Assembly (NCBI GenBank): GCA_025558075.1
Contig: JAHLKF010000025.1
Location: 124,001 to 188,000 of the forward strand
Reading direction: 5' to 3'
DNA length: 64,000 nt
DNA from: Gaertneriomyces semiglobifer
Lineage: Eukaryota; Chytridiomycota; Chytridiomycetes; Spizellomycetales; Spizellomycetaceae
This document shows, one piece after another, positions 1 to 11,285 of the stretch (position 1 is its first letter; every line of letters starts with the position of its first letter). The translations under genes were made by a program, and so were the position numbers. A model generated the notes under the pieces. The model worked only from the letters and a program-made list of their open reading frames with translations, made no database searches and had not been told where the DNA came from.

Positions 1-197
<197 letters not shown>

Positions 198-380
198 TCA
201 AGCGTTAAAAAGGAGGTTTTTGAGAGTTGCCTTGTCTGAGATCTTGCAAAATGCGGTTGGAAGTAGTCAAAAAGAGAATAAAAAAGTCCCCCCAAAGAAT
301 TGGGGAAACCTAACGCGGACTTGTGACGACACATTCGTTGACGACGATAATGAAAACTAACGACGGCCTTTCGGCGAGGA

Positions 381-407
381 TGGATGTGGATATGGATATG
401 GATATGG
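381..407. repeat. Short hexanucleotide tandem repeat (TGGATA type)
   Basis: About four imperfect copies of a TGGATA/TGGATG hexamer lie in the roughly 425-base interval upstream of adenosine kinase and downstream of the secreted-protein gene. Nothing else was recognised in the interval 180-603, which must include the adenosine kinase promoter. Confidence 0.6.
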
Positions 408-603
408 GTAGTGGAGGCGCTGGGGCCAACGGCACTCTGGTTGTGGTCAACATCCTGGTGTAAGCTGGACGGAGGAGAACATCATCAAGACAGAACGCTC
501 AAATCGAAGATCGGTTCACCGCAGCCTGACCATTGCTTATTTAAGTATTTCATGGTGTAAAATATAAGGTTGACGGCTACATGGAGCAGTCCTATACTGG
601 GGA

Positions 604-1522
604 TTAAAAGTAGAAATTCACAAGGCATTCTGAAGTCGCCATATGTCTCGGGAGGCACTGTCCATTATCGCACCAGAACTGTCTGTGCCAGACCATGCCA
701 CATAAACCTGCAAGTGGCGAGTATAAACGGCGTCAGCATGAAGTCGCCCTGGCCTGCCCACGGAAATGACGAGGTAGCTTACTTTCAGGTTGCAGTTGGT
801 GTCTGGACAGACCACCGCGCAGATATTGTCGACACAAGGACAAGTACTCAACGTGCACGTCGTCGGCATCCATTTGAAATCAACAACGTTTCCTAATGTG
901 TCAGCACCGATGAGAAGAGTGCCCTTGAATATGCATGACGAGAAAACGGTGTGCCGATCATACCGTTATCCAATACGACAAGAGCAGTTCGGAACGGAAC
1001 GTAATGGATGATGCCATTGAACCGTATAGCCCACTGTAACTCTGGCAAGGTCCAGATTTTGTCCCTGTTAAGGAGGGTCATTGATACGGTTGGAAAGGTC
1101 GCATCTGAGAGATCGTCCACTAGGTTGCCCCAGCCTAAAGATGAATAAGTCAGACAATTTGTAGCGCTTGAAGGGTCGTCTCCAATCAACATACTATCGG
1201 GAATGACCAGTTCGCTGTAGTCGTCTACCCGCGGATAAAATATCGCTGTGCTGTTTGCATCGGCATTCGTGATGATCGACTTTGTGTGCAGTTGCATGTA
1301 CATAACTGATGGTGTCCCTTTGCTCAGTGGGCTCTGATTGGCAAGCCTTGCCTCTGTCTGTATGCGTAGGCATGCGTCCGGATCTGGGAGTGCTGCACAG
1401 TAATCAAAGCTTGGCTCGCTCCACGTTGCATTTGGGATCGATGTAATCCCGTATACAGTCTGCACGAAACTAAGAACGGCTATAACCTGATAAAGCAGTG
1501 GTACTCGCAATGCTTGAAACAT
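604..1522 (-). CDS. Secreted cysteine-rich protein, unknown function
   Basis: I do not recognise the family. Three exons are proposed: 1522-964, 923-783 and 707-604, with introns of 40 and 75 nt; all junctions keep phase and give 267 residues. Residues 1-25 form a hydrophobic signal peptide ending near VQTVYG, and no second membrane segment follows, so secretion is likely. The C-terminal third is rich in cysteine, with a run of closely spaced Cys from CTLSTCPCVDN onward and more in the last exon (WCDNGQC), which suggests disulfide bonding outside the cell. Several NxS/T sequons are present. The first intron removes an in-frame stop that would otherwise end the protein at about 209 residues, which supports the splice model. 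Possible roles include a wall protein or effector-like secreted protein; this is inference. Confidence 0.6.
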
Positions 1523-1820
1523 GACTCTTTGCTTCCTTGCTGCTAAAAAACCCAGTCGCCTTGGTTCGTTCGTCAGGAAGCGACGCTATAAACGAGCAAC
1601 AAGCGCGCGCGCTTGAGCGGAATTGCATAAGCAAACCAAAGCACCGCGGACGCTTTCTTTGAACATAGTTTGTTTACTTCATGGGATGATATTTTTGTAC
1701 CAATTTCTACACATTAAGAGATACTCACTAGATATCTGTACTGATTAATTCGCTAACTATCAATCTACATAGTCCAACTAAACCAACTAGCTGGCAACTG
1801 CTTGAAAAAATGTTATATTT

Positions 1821-2534
1821 CTACGCGATCAGGGCGCCGGCAGCTGCCATCAACCCGGAAATGACAGTCCCGCCCACCATCCACTTGTTGGCAACGACAT
1901 CCGTTGCACCGCTTCCTAAGTCGTCAGCCTTGTTGCCAGTTGTAGTTGTAGGTGTCGTAGTAGCAGTAGGCTTTGCGGTGGGAGTTGGTAAAGTGCATTC
2001 CGGCTTTGTTCCACGGTTCGGTGGCTGAATCGCATTCGTTGGTACGCCGGCAAGTACATCCGACAATAACTGAAAGTTCGCCGCCGACGCTTCAGCGGCG
2101 CCACCGCAAGGGTTGAACACGGAAAACACTGGTAATTCGCCATTCGGTACGATACTGGCAACGTGGAGGAAATGCATCATTGGAGCACCCGGGGTGGCGA
2201 GTGCACCTTTGTTGTTGGGACACAGCGGGTTCGGGTCTCCAAATCCGGCCACCAGAACGTTGCTACCGACGAGCCCGGCGCCTGTTCCTTTACTTTTTCC
2301 CGCCGAAGAGTAGACGCAGTCGATGGTCATGGTAGCGTTGTACTTGGATGGGTCGACTGTGACGCCATCCACGATTTCGCCAATGTTCGTAGAGACAACA
2401 GTTCCCAAAACAGTATAGTGGGCCTCCGTCATTATGCACTTCAAATCAGTCGGGAGACAGGTACTTTGGGCGGCCGCAAAGGGTGCGAGGGCGACGATAC
2501 CAAAGAGAACGGTGCTGGATATAGAAGGACGCAT
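1821..2534 (-). CDS. Probable GPI-anchored cell-surface protein
   Basis: A single-exon frame of 237 residues when started at the ATG at 2534. An in-frame start 52 codons upstream is less likely, because it would bury the signal peptide. The N-terminus (MRPSISSTVLFGIVALAPFA) is a good signal peptide with an Ala-rich cleavage region. A globular part with six or so cysteines follows, then a Thr/Pro-rich linker, and finally a small-residue stretch with a hydrophobic tail (VGGTVISGLMAAAGALIA), the usual layout of a GPI-anchored fungal wall protein. It lies next to and on the same strand as the cysteine-rich secreted protein. No catalytic domain was recognised. The GPI call is from architecture only. 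Confidence 0.7.
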   Translation of the reverse strand: MRPSISSTVLFGIVALAPFAAAQSTCLPTDLKCIMTEAHYTVLGTVVSTNIGEIVDGVTVDPSKYNATMTIDCVYSSAGKSKGTGAGLVGSNVLVAGFGDPNPLCPNNKGALATPGAPMMHFLHVASIVPNGELPVFSVFNPCGGAAEASAANFQLLSDVLAGVPTNAIQPPNRGTKPECTLPTPTAKPTATTTPTTTTGNKADDLGSGATDVVANKWMVGGTVISGLMAAAGALIA

Positions 2535-2981
2535 TTTGATGATAAGGTTCGGTGAATGTGGCTGGTGGTAATTGGTAGTATTATTCGTTGACAGAAGCTG
2601 CTTGGAAGCGATGAGAGTGGGTTGAGGCCGTTTTCTTTTATAGACAAGCTGTGGACCAGAGCAAAAGTCCTTCTTCCTGGACTTCAACAAGAGGTGAGAA
2701 TACTATCGCTGTCTGTGTGATATTGTACGCCGCACCGGTCACCGTAGGTGTGTAGCTATTCTTGGATTCGTGCTGCCTTGGATTGAAAGCCGGCGTAACG
2801 CGCGGTTGCGTGCCACTTTGCGGGCGGTCATGTGATTAAACACGTGGTGTTATTGACCGCATGTGACTGGTCATGTGAAGGGCGACGAGTCTTGACTCTT
2901 TGCCGAAGCTTGTTCGCTCGATGGTTCTCCATCTGGACTCTGCGAACTGCCGCTGGTACTGAATGAAGAACTGAGCGTCAA

Positions 2982-3836
2982 CTACTCAAATTCACATTCT
3001 ACGTCACCGATGACAGATGGTGCACCTCCTGTACTGCTCCTCATTTTGATGTCTTTGAGCTCAACCCAAAACCTCCTGATTCTCTTCGGTTCAGCCGCTC
3101 CGAATACATCCTGGACCTTTTTGCGCTTTGCGGCATTAGGTAAACTTTTCCAACTCTCCGGCTCTTTCAAATGAGACGGCACAGGAACCAACTCTAGGCC
3201 TTCAGCGGTCGATATAACGAGTTGGGTCTGCCCTCCAGCCAGTGCTAGCACATCCGGATCCACGCGCCCGTTGGGACTTCCGTAGACAAAACCCCACAGT
3301 ACTGGTGAAAGGGTATCAGGGTTCAGAGATGGCGGTAAATGGAGCGTGCTTATGCATGGTGGAGAAATGGGGACTGTGGAGGCTGGCCCTGGTCAACAGA
3401 AAGCGTGCTGATCTCGGAAGACGGCGACCGCATCAACTGGGCCAGCGACCGACTTGATTTTGTCTTTGAAGAGAGCATGGTCAAGCGAGAACTAATCAAC
3501 CAAGTGTCTGCATCAAAAAGCTGTTGCTCGCACGCGTGTCGGGATGCTTACCTAATACACACTCTAGATGTTCTGAGGACCCAGAACTCGGAATATGCGA
3601 GTATCATTCCACCACTGCGATGTAGGATCAGATGATGAAGCCAAGGCCTATGCGCAGGCATCTGGCTTCGGAGGTGTGCGTAGGTACCCCCGAGTTGGGA
3701 TTGCCAAGCCCTGGAGTAGCTGGTGAAGAGATGCATTGTATGGAGGACCTGTCCGCATTTTGGGCGGCAATGTCAGGTCCGGTGAGGAAAGCGGACTGCC
3801 GGCCTTCTTATAAACAGTAGCACCCGCAGCGGCCAT
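2982..3836 (-). CDS. Unidentified multi-exon gene (tentative model)
   Basis: The last exon is the firmest part: an open frame ending at 2982 that, read upstream, contains LWGFVYGSPNGRVDPDVLA and a basic patch (RKKVQD, PKRIRRFWVE). A consistent phase can be carried upstream through three introns (donors near 3551, 3437-3440 and 3688) to an ATG at 3836 (MAAAGATVYKKAGSP). I do not recognise the product, and the middle exons are weak. The strand is favoured by composition of the last exon. Further 5' exons could exist up to about 4800, where both strands hold short open frames that I could not assemble. Confidence 0.35.
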
Positions 3837-4927
3837 GCTGTCGAATGCGTGGGGCTACGGTGTTCGCGGCAACAATGCTCTGTTGGTAAAGGTGACACTT
3901 TCCTTCGGCTGTTTTACTGCTATCGCAGGTGTGATGAGTATACAGTTCAAGCGTAGTTGCATTCCCTTCGGGGGCCGTAATCGCCGATTTGTAGCGGGCA
4001 AATACCAATGGCGCTATCAATGCACTGTCAGAATTGGCTGGTAAGTCCGGCCGGCGCATCCGTCACAGAAAACGTGAGTATGGACGTGCCATTGGAAGGG
4101 AAGATTCAAGATGCTAGAGTCCTCACAGGGCTACTCAGTTGGCTCTCGCTTCTCAAGTTTCATGGTTTCATGGTACATTGTGGCATCGCATACCGCCGTC
4201 CGTGTGCATACAGAACACAGGGGGAAGGCCTGTTCGTCGGTCGCACACCCATCATAACCCAAAGCTAATTAGGCTCGAGCTACTTTCCTTTGGCCCTTTC
4301 CAGTCCTCCACCTAAAAGCAAAGCCGAACTTCTAAAGTCCACTCTCACAGTGGCTTCCAACTGCAAGCTCAAACGCACAGTCCGTATAGCACGGTAATAC
4401 CCCACGGAGCAGGTGCAGAATGCTTCTCGTGGCATTTTGCCATGCGAACCGTTAGCGGAAGGCTCTAGCTGCCATTGCGCAGAATCGGCCTATGCGGTTA
4501 TGCGACGCTGGTGTCGAAATGTCCAGTCGGCGATGGATGTTTGAGCCGCTGTCAAAAGATCAGCCCACTAATAAATGTCGCTTTGGCGCCCCATTAAAAC
4601 AAAACACAGCATTCCCGTTGACTGACTTGCAGGGAGTTCCCATCTGCCCGCCATCCATTTCCGTCTAATCCCCCGCCGGAAGAAAGGGGTGAACAACGGA
4701 CGAAGGGAATCCTCTTGACGGTAGCTGGCCGGGCGATCGATGGTCATTCCTTTGCTGCGTGGAAAGAAACTACTGTGGTTGGACATTCCGCCCGACACAG
4801 GTATATCACACTACCTGCGATTGAAGGGGCCTTTGGGAAGGGACTCACTGAGGCAGCAGCACCGTTGACGCAGTGCGCATATTTAAAGAGAGTCCATTCT
4901 TTGATAGAGTAGCTAGTATACAGTAGA
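3837..4927. other. Unresolved interval of about 1.1 kb
   Basis: Short open frames occur on both strands, for example a minus-strand frame at 3808-4059 and a plus-strand frame at 4008-4268, but none gives a recognisable protein or a convincing splice chain. It must hold the promoter of the decarboxylase gene that starts at 4928 and may hold 5' exons of the minus-strand gene ending at 2982. Confidence 0.4.
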
Positions 4928-7095
4928 ATGGCTATTGTACAGAATATTGCATGCACACAACCGTCCTTAGAGACGATCACAGACCCGATACGTCGAATGT
5001 CCGTCGACAGCTCGGAGAATGAGAACGACAACGCAGGTTCAGGTGAGGCCCAAGTGACGCTTTACTGGCTTACTGCCAACTATGGTCCAGTTCAGAATAC
5101 TGACACATTTCGCTACTGACAGACCCATCAAGTTTCAGGTCCAGCGCAATACCAGATGTCAGACCTCCGACTCCGGACAGTGAGCAGGGTGATGTGGATG
5201 AAGGGTACGATGAAGACTTTCCAGACGATTTCCCATTCTGGTACAGCGGGGCCAGCGGTGTACAACACATGAAGTCGTCGTCGCAAACTCGAGACTTTAC
5301 CGCCGACCATTCTGAGATAACAAGTGATGATGCTTGTACCGCAGAACACAGAGATCGCCGGCATTCATATCATGACCATGATTCGGTCCTGCACTACTTT
5401 GTTGCCACTCACAAAAGCGAGGACAAGCTTGACAGATATCTGAGTGGCATCATTGATGCTTTCTTGAACGAACCCGCTCCGGTGTATGCGTCTTCCACAC
5501 CAGATGACATGAGGGATAAGTTTTCGGGGTCGGAAGTACCAACTCGACGACCATCATCAGGAAATATGGAAGAGTATCTTCAGACTATCAAAGCTAATGT
5601 GATTGACCGTGCGACTCGAGTCAGTGCTCCGAAAATGATTGGACATATGACGACTGCGTTACCTTACTTTCACCGACCACTCGCCCGTCTGTTAGCAGCT
5701 ATGAATCAGAATGTCGTCAAGCTTGAGACCGCATCGACGATCACGTATCTCGAGAGGCAGACCATAGCCATGCTGCATCGAGAGTTTTACCGCAACAATG
5801 CAGAATTCTACGACAATTATATCCATAGTTTCCAGCACTCTTTGGGTGTTTTTTGCTCCGGAGGCACGGTTGCTAATATAACTGCCATGTGGACGGCGCG
5901 GAACTCGGCACTTCCGGCTGACCCGGACAAGGACTTTGCTGGCGTCGAGAGAGCTGGCCTCTTTCGTGCGCTGAAACACTACGGTTACGAAGGTGCTGTG
6001 ATAATTGGAAGCCGGCTGATGCATTATTCGTTCAAGAAAGCTGCAGATTTACTTGGACTAGGAGATGAAGGCCTCGTCACCATTGACACTGATGATTCTT
6101 TCCGGATACGAATGGATTTACTGGAAGAGACCATCAATCAAATGAAAGAACAGAAGAAGTTAATTATTGCCATTGTCGGAATTGCTGGTACTACAGAGAC
6201 CGGGAGCATCGATCCCTTGAAACAGATTGGTCTTCTTTGTGAACACTATAAAATCCACTTTCACGTCGACGCTGCATGGGGTGGGCCGTTAATCTTTTCA
6301 AACGAACATCGCCGCAAGCTCGATGGCATACGCAAAGCTGATACTATCACTGTGGACGGCCATAAGCAGCTGTACACACCAATGGGCCTAGGGCTGGTTC
6401 TGTTTCAAAATCCGACTTCTGCTCATGCGATTCGCAAGACGGCCAATTACGTTATTAGGCAAGATTCCCCAGACCTAGGGCGATTCACACTAGAGGGATC
6501 TCGTCCAGCCACCTCTTTGCATCTTCATGCGACGTTACACTTACTAGGACGGGATGGTTTGGAGTGCTTGGTCACACGAAGTGCCACTCTTGCTAGACAG
6601 ATGAGCGTTCGCGTCGATACCCACCCTAGCAAGGCATTCCAAGGCTTGCACATTCCACAAACCAACATCTTTCTGTTCCGCTACATTCCCGTCGCTCTGC
6701 GCGAGAAGGTCCATTCGGGTGACGATCTTACCGAAGAAGAATCCGACCATATTAGTGAGTGCACGAAAAAGGTGCAGATTGCCTTGGCGACTGCCGGTCT
6801 GGCATCGCGGGACGGCACTGAACTGGAAAGTGCAAGGCCGCCACCGGGGTTTGTATCACGAACACGGGTAAACTTCCACGGCCGCGATGTGGACGCCTTC
6901 CGTGCAGTGATAGCCAATCCACTGACCAGTTGGGCTGATATTGAAGACACTCTGAAAGACCTTTTGGATTGCGGAGCGAGCGTCGAAAATGAGATGGCTG
7001 CACAGGCCTTTCTTACTCGTCGGGCCAGTCAAATAGCCGATTCCCTCCCATTGCCGTCCGGTAAATTGTGGCTGGGTTGGCCATTCGACATCTAG
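4928..7095 (+). CDS. PLP-dependent decarboxylase, PanP-like (aspartate 1-decarboxylase type)
   Basis: Exon 1 is 4928-5042, an 80-nt intron follows, and exon 2 is 5123-7095, giving 695 residues. It belongs to the group II (glutamate/tyrosine decarboxylase) fold. Landmarks are HMTTALPYFHRPLARLLAAM, the substrate-side CSGGTVANI, FHVDAAWGG around the PLP-binding Asp, and DGHKQLYTPMG with the Schiff-base Lys. These match the PanP branch known from bacteria, which makes beta-alanine from aspartate for pantothenate, better than ordinary glutamate or DOPA decarboxylases. Bacterial PanP is about 540 residues; this protein has about 130 extra N-terminal residues that are acidic and Ser-rich. Substrate is inferred from family resemblance, and cysteine sulfinate or glutamate activity cannot be excluded. 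Nothing resembling panC or panB is beside it. Confidence 0.85.
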
Positions 7096-7478
7096 GCTTG
7101 TCTGTATCATTCTGAACTATTATGTAGATCGACATCGAATCCTGTAAAAAATATATATTCCGCTGTTTCGGCGATTTTAGCACTGACTGGCGCATTGATT
7201 TCATGAAAGCCAACATAAACTGCTAGAATGAAAATGCAGGGCTCCCAAAGCAGCGTTTTCTCAAAGGACTTTATATGAGGAATTGAGATATTTCTGCTCG
7301 CATATGAACATCCGGTCGAGATCAACTTTCAAGAAAGTGTCTAAGGTCAAAGTCTCATATTTGGGTTGGACTGCAGAGCGGCTTCGTTATGGCGCATATA
7401 TGTATTTCTGCTTGTTGCTATCCCATGCTTGAGATCTGATCCACATGTGTCTTTCCAAGGTATCCACAAACTGCAACA
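7096..7478. other. Convergent intergenic interval
   Basis: 3' ends of the decarboxylase (plus) and NDUFA1 (minus) genes face each other here. Only short, unconvincing open frames are present. A poly-A-signal-like AAAAAATATATA run lies about 50 bases after the decarboxylase stop. Confidence 0.5.
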
Positions 7479-7927
7479 TTACGCCATGAAAGGACGCTCC
7501 AGTTCCCAAGCAGAGTTTACGGAGAATTGTTTTGGAGCCTCGATTTCAGCCTGTGACAAAGAAACAGGAGGTGAGCAAAATTCCCGTTATCTCATGTACA
7601 CCTTGGGCACGTACCCGTTGAATGTTGACGTTGCCGGTCAGCCTGCTATCCCGTTCCATCATACGGCGATCCCAACGATCCACACTCCATCTTTTCGGCT
7701 ATAAGAAGTTGGACATGATGTGAATTTGCAATGCAAACGCACCACCAAATTTCAAAGGACTTTTTATTGGTTAGCCCGACCAATGTTCATACCTTGCCAT
7801 AGTTCTCATATTCCTGAAATGACTTGACACCCCACCTCATGAGAAAGCCAAGAGCACCGATGGCCAAAAGAGGGAACAAGGGCTCGATTGGCACAAGCCA
7901 TCTTTGACGAGCAGCGGATGCAGACAT
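7479..7927 (-). CDS. NDUFA1: Mitochondrial complex I subunit NDUFA1 (MWFE)
   Basis: Three exons, 7927-7793, 7698-7615 and 7550-7479, give 96 residues, close to the size of fungal MWFE subunits. The N-terminus has one hydrophobic membrane segment (PLFPLLAIGALGFLM). The second exon carries the family signature DRWDRRMMERDSRLTG, which in all MWFE proteins follows the membrane anchor. The subunit sits in the membrane arm of NADH:ubiquinone oxidoreductase and is needed for its assembly. Its presence implies the organism keeps complex I. The gene is divergent from OPI3; the interval between them (7928-8369) serves both promoters. Single-frame scanning misses this gene because each exon is short. 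Confidence 0.9.
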
Positions 7928-8174
7928 TTCCTTCCTTCCTTCGTTTCTTGTTACCCTGTGTGGTCGTGGCGCTACCGTTTGCCAAAGTCCTCTCGGATGC
8001 GGGGGGATCTCGTGTTAACAGCCGTTTGCGATTTGCGTTGCGTTGGAGCGACGTGTGAAATCTATTTTGCATAAATTTCAACCACTTAGACGTAAATTTC
8101 ATGGATGAAATATATTAAAAGTTCGCCCGAGGCCCCAAACCTTGGGCGACGGCGACGAGAGCGACGGCGATGCA

Positions 8175-8180
8175 TATAAA
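8175..8180 (+). promoter_or_regulatory. TATA-like element upstream of OPI3
   Basis: A TATAAA hexamer lies about 190 bases before the OPI3 start codon. It is followed by a GA-rich tract (about 8213-8262) that probably falls in the 5' untranslated region. The position is compatible with a fungal core promoter; function is inferred. Confidence 0.4.
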
Positions 8181-8369
8181 GCAGCACGGCTAGACGGCGG
8201 GCGGGGCAAACGACAGATAGAGAGAGCGAGCGAGAACGATAGCAAGAGAGGGAGAGACGGAGTATCTGCAAACAACGACAACGACGACGACAAGTTAACG
8301 GCGCCGGCGCCTACTTCACTCGATCTTGCCCTCCCGTAGCACTTCCACCGAACAAACTTCATATACGCG

Positions 8370-9350
8370 ATGACTTCCGTAACCGTCGCACATCCTATCG
8401 ACTATGCCTTCCAGGCAATCCGCGATATCAACTGGGCACACCCGACCTTATGGATCGCAGCTGCGTCTGTCATTTTCAATCCGACTATGTGGAACATTGT
8501 CGCTCGTAATGGTAATGGCCAAGTTTCCGCAAATATTACCGTTGATGGAACGGAAAGCTTATCTCGCAGATAGAATACCGGAATAAGACGATAACAAGAA
8601 TAATGGGTTCACCAATACGGGGTTGCTACTTTTTGGCCTTCGCCATATTTACATTGGGGCTATTACGAGATTATCTGTAAGAACCTGCCCCACTGTTGAG
8701 GCTGTTAAACGTTAAGATCACTTACGACGGAAATTGTGTAGTTTCACCGTGGCGATGGACCATCAGCCGAGGTCACAACAGTTGGATCATTTTTACGTGA
8801 AGATCTATGCCGCACTGTTGATTGCTGTCGGAAATGTTCTGGTGCTTTCCAGCATGTACAAGCTTGGCATTACTGGCACCTACTTGGGTGAGCCATTGAA
8901 TTGAACTTGCGTCAATGCTGTTGCCTGCATCTAACTCCCTGTATCGTGCTCCAGGTGACTACTTTGGTATCCTCATGGAGAAACGCGTGACCGGTTTCCC
9001 GTTCAATGTCCTCGAAAACCCCATGTACTTTGGATCCACACTTTGCTTTCTGGGTGGAGCGTTGTGGTGAGTGCTTGTTGGTGTATTGGGTTATAATGGC
9101 AACACGCATGGGACTGACGGTCTGGATACAGGTCAAGCAGCCCGGCAGGTCTGGCTTTAACCGCCCTCGTTTACTTAGTTTACTTGATTGCTGTTGAATT
9201 CTTTGAGGGGTAAGTCCATGCTGGCGACAAAGCGTTAGCGGAACGAGTCAGTACTGACTCGAGCGCCTGTGATTCAATAGCCCATTCACGTCCCATATTT
9301 ACGCGCAACGGGAAAAAGCAAGAGCTGCAGGCAACAAGAAAGTAGAGTAA
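8370..9350 (+). CDS. OPI3: Phospholipid methyltransferase (OPI3/PEMT type)
   Basis: Six exons (8370-8511, 8574-8676, 8742-8887, 8955-9066, 9132-9209, 9281-9350) give 216 residues, close to yeast Opi3. The protein is mostly hydrophobic, with about four membrane segments. The join of exons 1 and 2 recreates [16 protein letters not shown], and exon 4 carries the conserved [20 protein letters not shown] region of class-I PEMT enzymes. It catalyses the last methylations of phosphatidylethanolamine to phosphatidylcholine with S-adenosylmethionine at the ER. Introns are 62-71 nt. The C-terminus is a short basic tail. It is flanked on both sides by genes for mitochondrial complex I or its assembly, which is probably coincidental. 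Confidence 0.93.
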
Positions 9351-9351
9351 C

Positions 9352-9371
9352 ATATATATATATATATATAC
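9352..9371. repeat. TA dinucleotide microsatellite
   Basis: A run of about nine to ten TA units begins immediately after the OPI3 stop codon, within the interval between the convergent OPI3 and methyltransferase genes. It is likely in the OPI3 3' untranslated region. Confidence 0.85.
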
Positions 9372-9618
9372 TGCATTCAAGATTTCTCCGATGAACTCTG
9401 CACATAGCTGAAATTTTGTGTATCTAAACTGAGACCCCATGGAAGGGAACGAACAGCATTTGGAAGTCATATCTCTGACTATTTCCTGCTCTAGCGTCTA
9501 GCGACGCCGTGCAGTTCTCATTGGGTCCGACGTCGCTAACAAGAACTATCGATAGCCTATGTCTGATCTACACATCTCCGATTTCAACTGCTACTACACT
9601 AAACTGTGAGTGAATGCG

Positions 9619-11285
9619 CTATGACACCAAAAACTTGAAATTCTGATAGAAAGTCAGCATCGGGTTTTCGCCACTTTTGGTTCGCGTTTGCGCAATGTCG
9701 GCATTTTCTTCCAGAAACTTGCGTTGGGTCACGACTTGTGCCCCACGGCCCTGTTCTGCACAAACTAGAGCATAAATATCCTTCATCAATTCGAAATTCG
9801 TCGGGAAGAAGATGTCAAACCATCCCGGCTGCACGAGATAGGTCGAGCAGGGGATCATCATCTCATGATAACGGGTTTGTACCACCGGCGCATTCAACCC
9901 CGGTACAGAATCCGGAAGTGCGTCAAAATCTGACAGAATCAGGCGATGCTGTGGGAATTGCGTTGCAAGCTGATCAAATAGCTTCAGACACATTGTTGGT
10001 AAAAACTCTGGGCCCGTGAGATTTGGTGCAAATGGGAAAAGAGACCTGAGTTTGCGTCGGAGGGCAGAGTGTTGCAGCGGAGATCTGTAAGACGTTTTCG
10101 AACGAAGGTCAAGGTATCTCTTGATCAACGGATCCGATAACGGCTCAAAAGCTTCTTGATAATCGCTATCTTCGTCACAAAGAACAATACCTTGTCGTGC
10201 CTCACCAGTTTCAGCGTCATAACGTACCAGGTCGTGCGAGAAGTTATCCTACGTACGAATTGGTTATGGAAGCTCTCCAACTCAAACGGTGTTGTGGTTT
10301 AACTCACAATGACCTCCATAGCAATGATGAAGCACGGGTCAGGCACATGCTCTTTCCAGGTGAATATGGACTGATTGATGATCTCCACGCAATGATGCCG
10401 TTGCGATGCTTGTCGTACATCTTGACGTTCCGATTGTCTCTCAGCAAGTTTTGGGCTAATCTCAATGATCCGATATCTGGTGTGTTGATATATATCCGGG
10501 TATCTCTCTTTTAGATAGTCCAGAATGTTCATCATCAGTGTTCCATTTCCAGCACCCACTTCGTATATAATCAATTGATCGCTTCCTTTCGGATCTTTTA
10601 TGAATTGACGGACCATATGTTCTGCAAGTGCATAGCCATACCAAGGCTGGAAAAACGTTCTGTTAGTACGTGAACCTCAAGAATACTGGCAGTCTCGGCA
10701 AGACACCTTGAACAACTCTGTTGGCGTATGCCATACTTGACGGGCAATGTCATTCACATCGTTGTATTCGCCTTCAACCTCCTTGTATAGTTTCGACAGG
10801 TAATTCATGAACGCATAACTATCTCGAATCTCATTGAACGGGATGTTCTCGGCCGGACTGAAGATATACGCCTTCTTCGAAAAGTAGCCGTAGTGGGGAT
10901 TATAAAGAGAGTCATCAATGAAATCGCGGACGAGCATGCGGGCACGTTTGGGAGGACTCGACAGCTTGGCAGAGTCTACGCTGGTCATTCTTGTGTATGT
11001 CTCAATGGGAGCTTTAGATGTCTGCTTCCCTTTTTCTCGCTTATACATCGCATCCCTGCAAATAGTAGCGTCAGTTCAGAGCTTCCATGCGAATGAATTC
11101 TTAAACCAATATGCTTGCCAATAGTTTGATAGCTGGGCTTTTGATGAGGAAAAAGCTCGACAATGAATCTCCACATGTGAAGTAGCTGGCAGTAGCCTTA
11201 TGGCTATCCTGGGGTATCTCGTGCCCGGGCAAACACATGGCATGCTAGAGCGCAAGCCATTAGGCAGTGCGGACGATATCCTCAT
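9619..11285 (-). CDS. MidA/NDUFAF7-like SAM-dependent methyltransferase, mitochondrial
   Basis: Four exons (11285-11107, 11055-10707, 10646-10308, 10248-9619) give 498 residues. The family is DUF185/Methyltransf_28. It is recognised by SLYNPHYGYFSKKA near residue 90, the SAM-binding YEVGAGNGTLMMNIL, and the motif EVIDNFSHD, which is rebuilt exactly at the exon 3-4 junction. Human NDUFAF7 dimethylates an arginine in complex I and is required for its assembly. The first exon is Arg/Ser-rich with no acids (RAFSSSKAQ), fitting a mitochondrial presequence. NDUFA1, a complex I subunit, lies 1.7 kb away. Substrate is inferred. An in-frame Met at 11330 is an alternative start. Confidence 0.85.

Noticed and set aside
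2163..2555. Plus-strand ORF of 130 codons opposite the GPI-type surface protein
   Set aside because: It is antisense to a frame with a clear signal peptide and GPI tail, and its composition is unremarkable.
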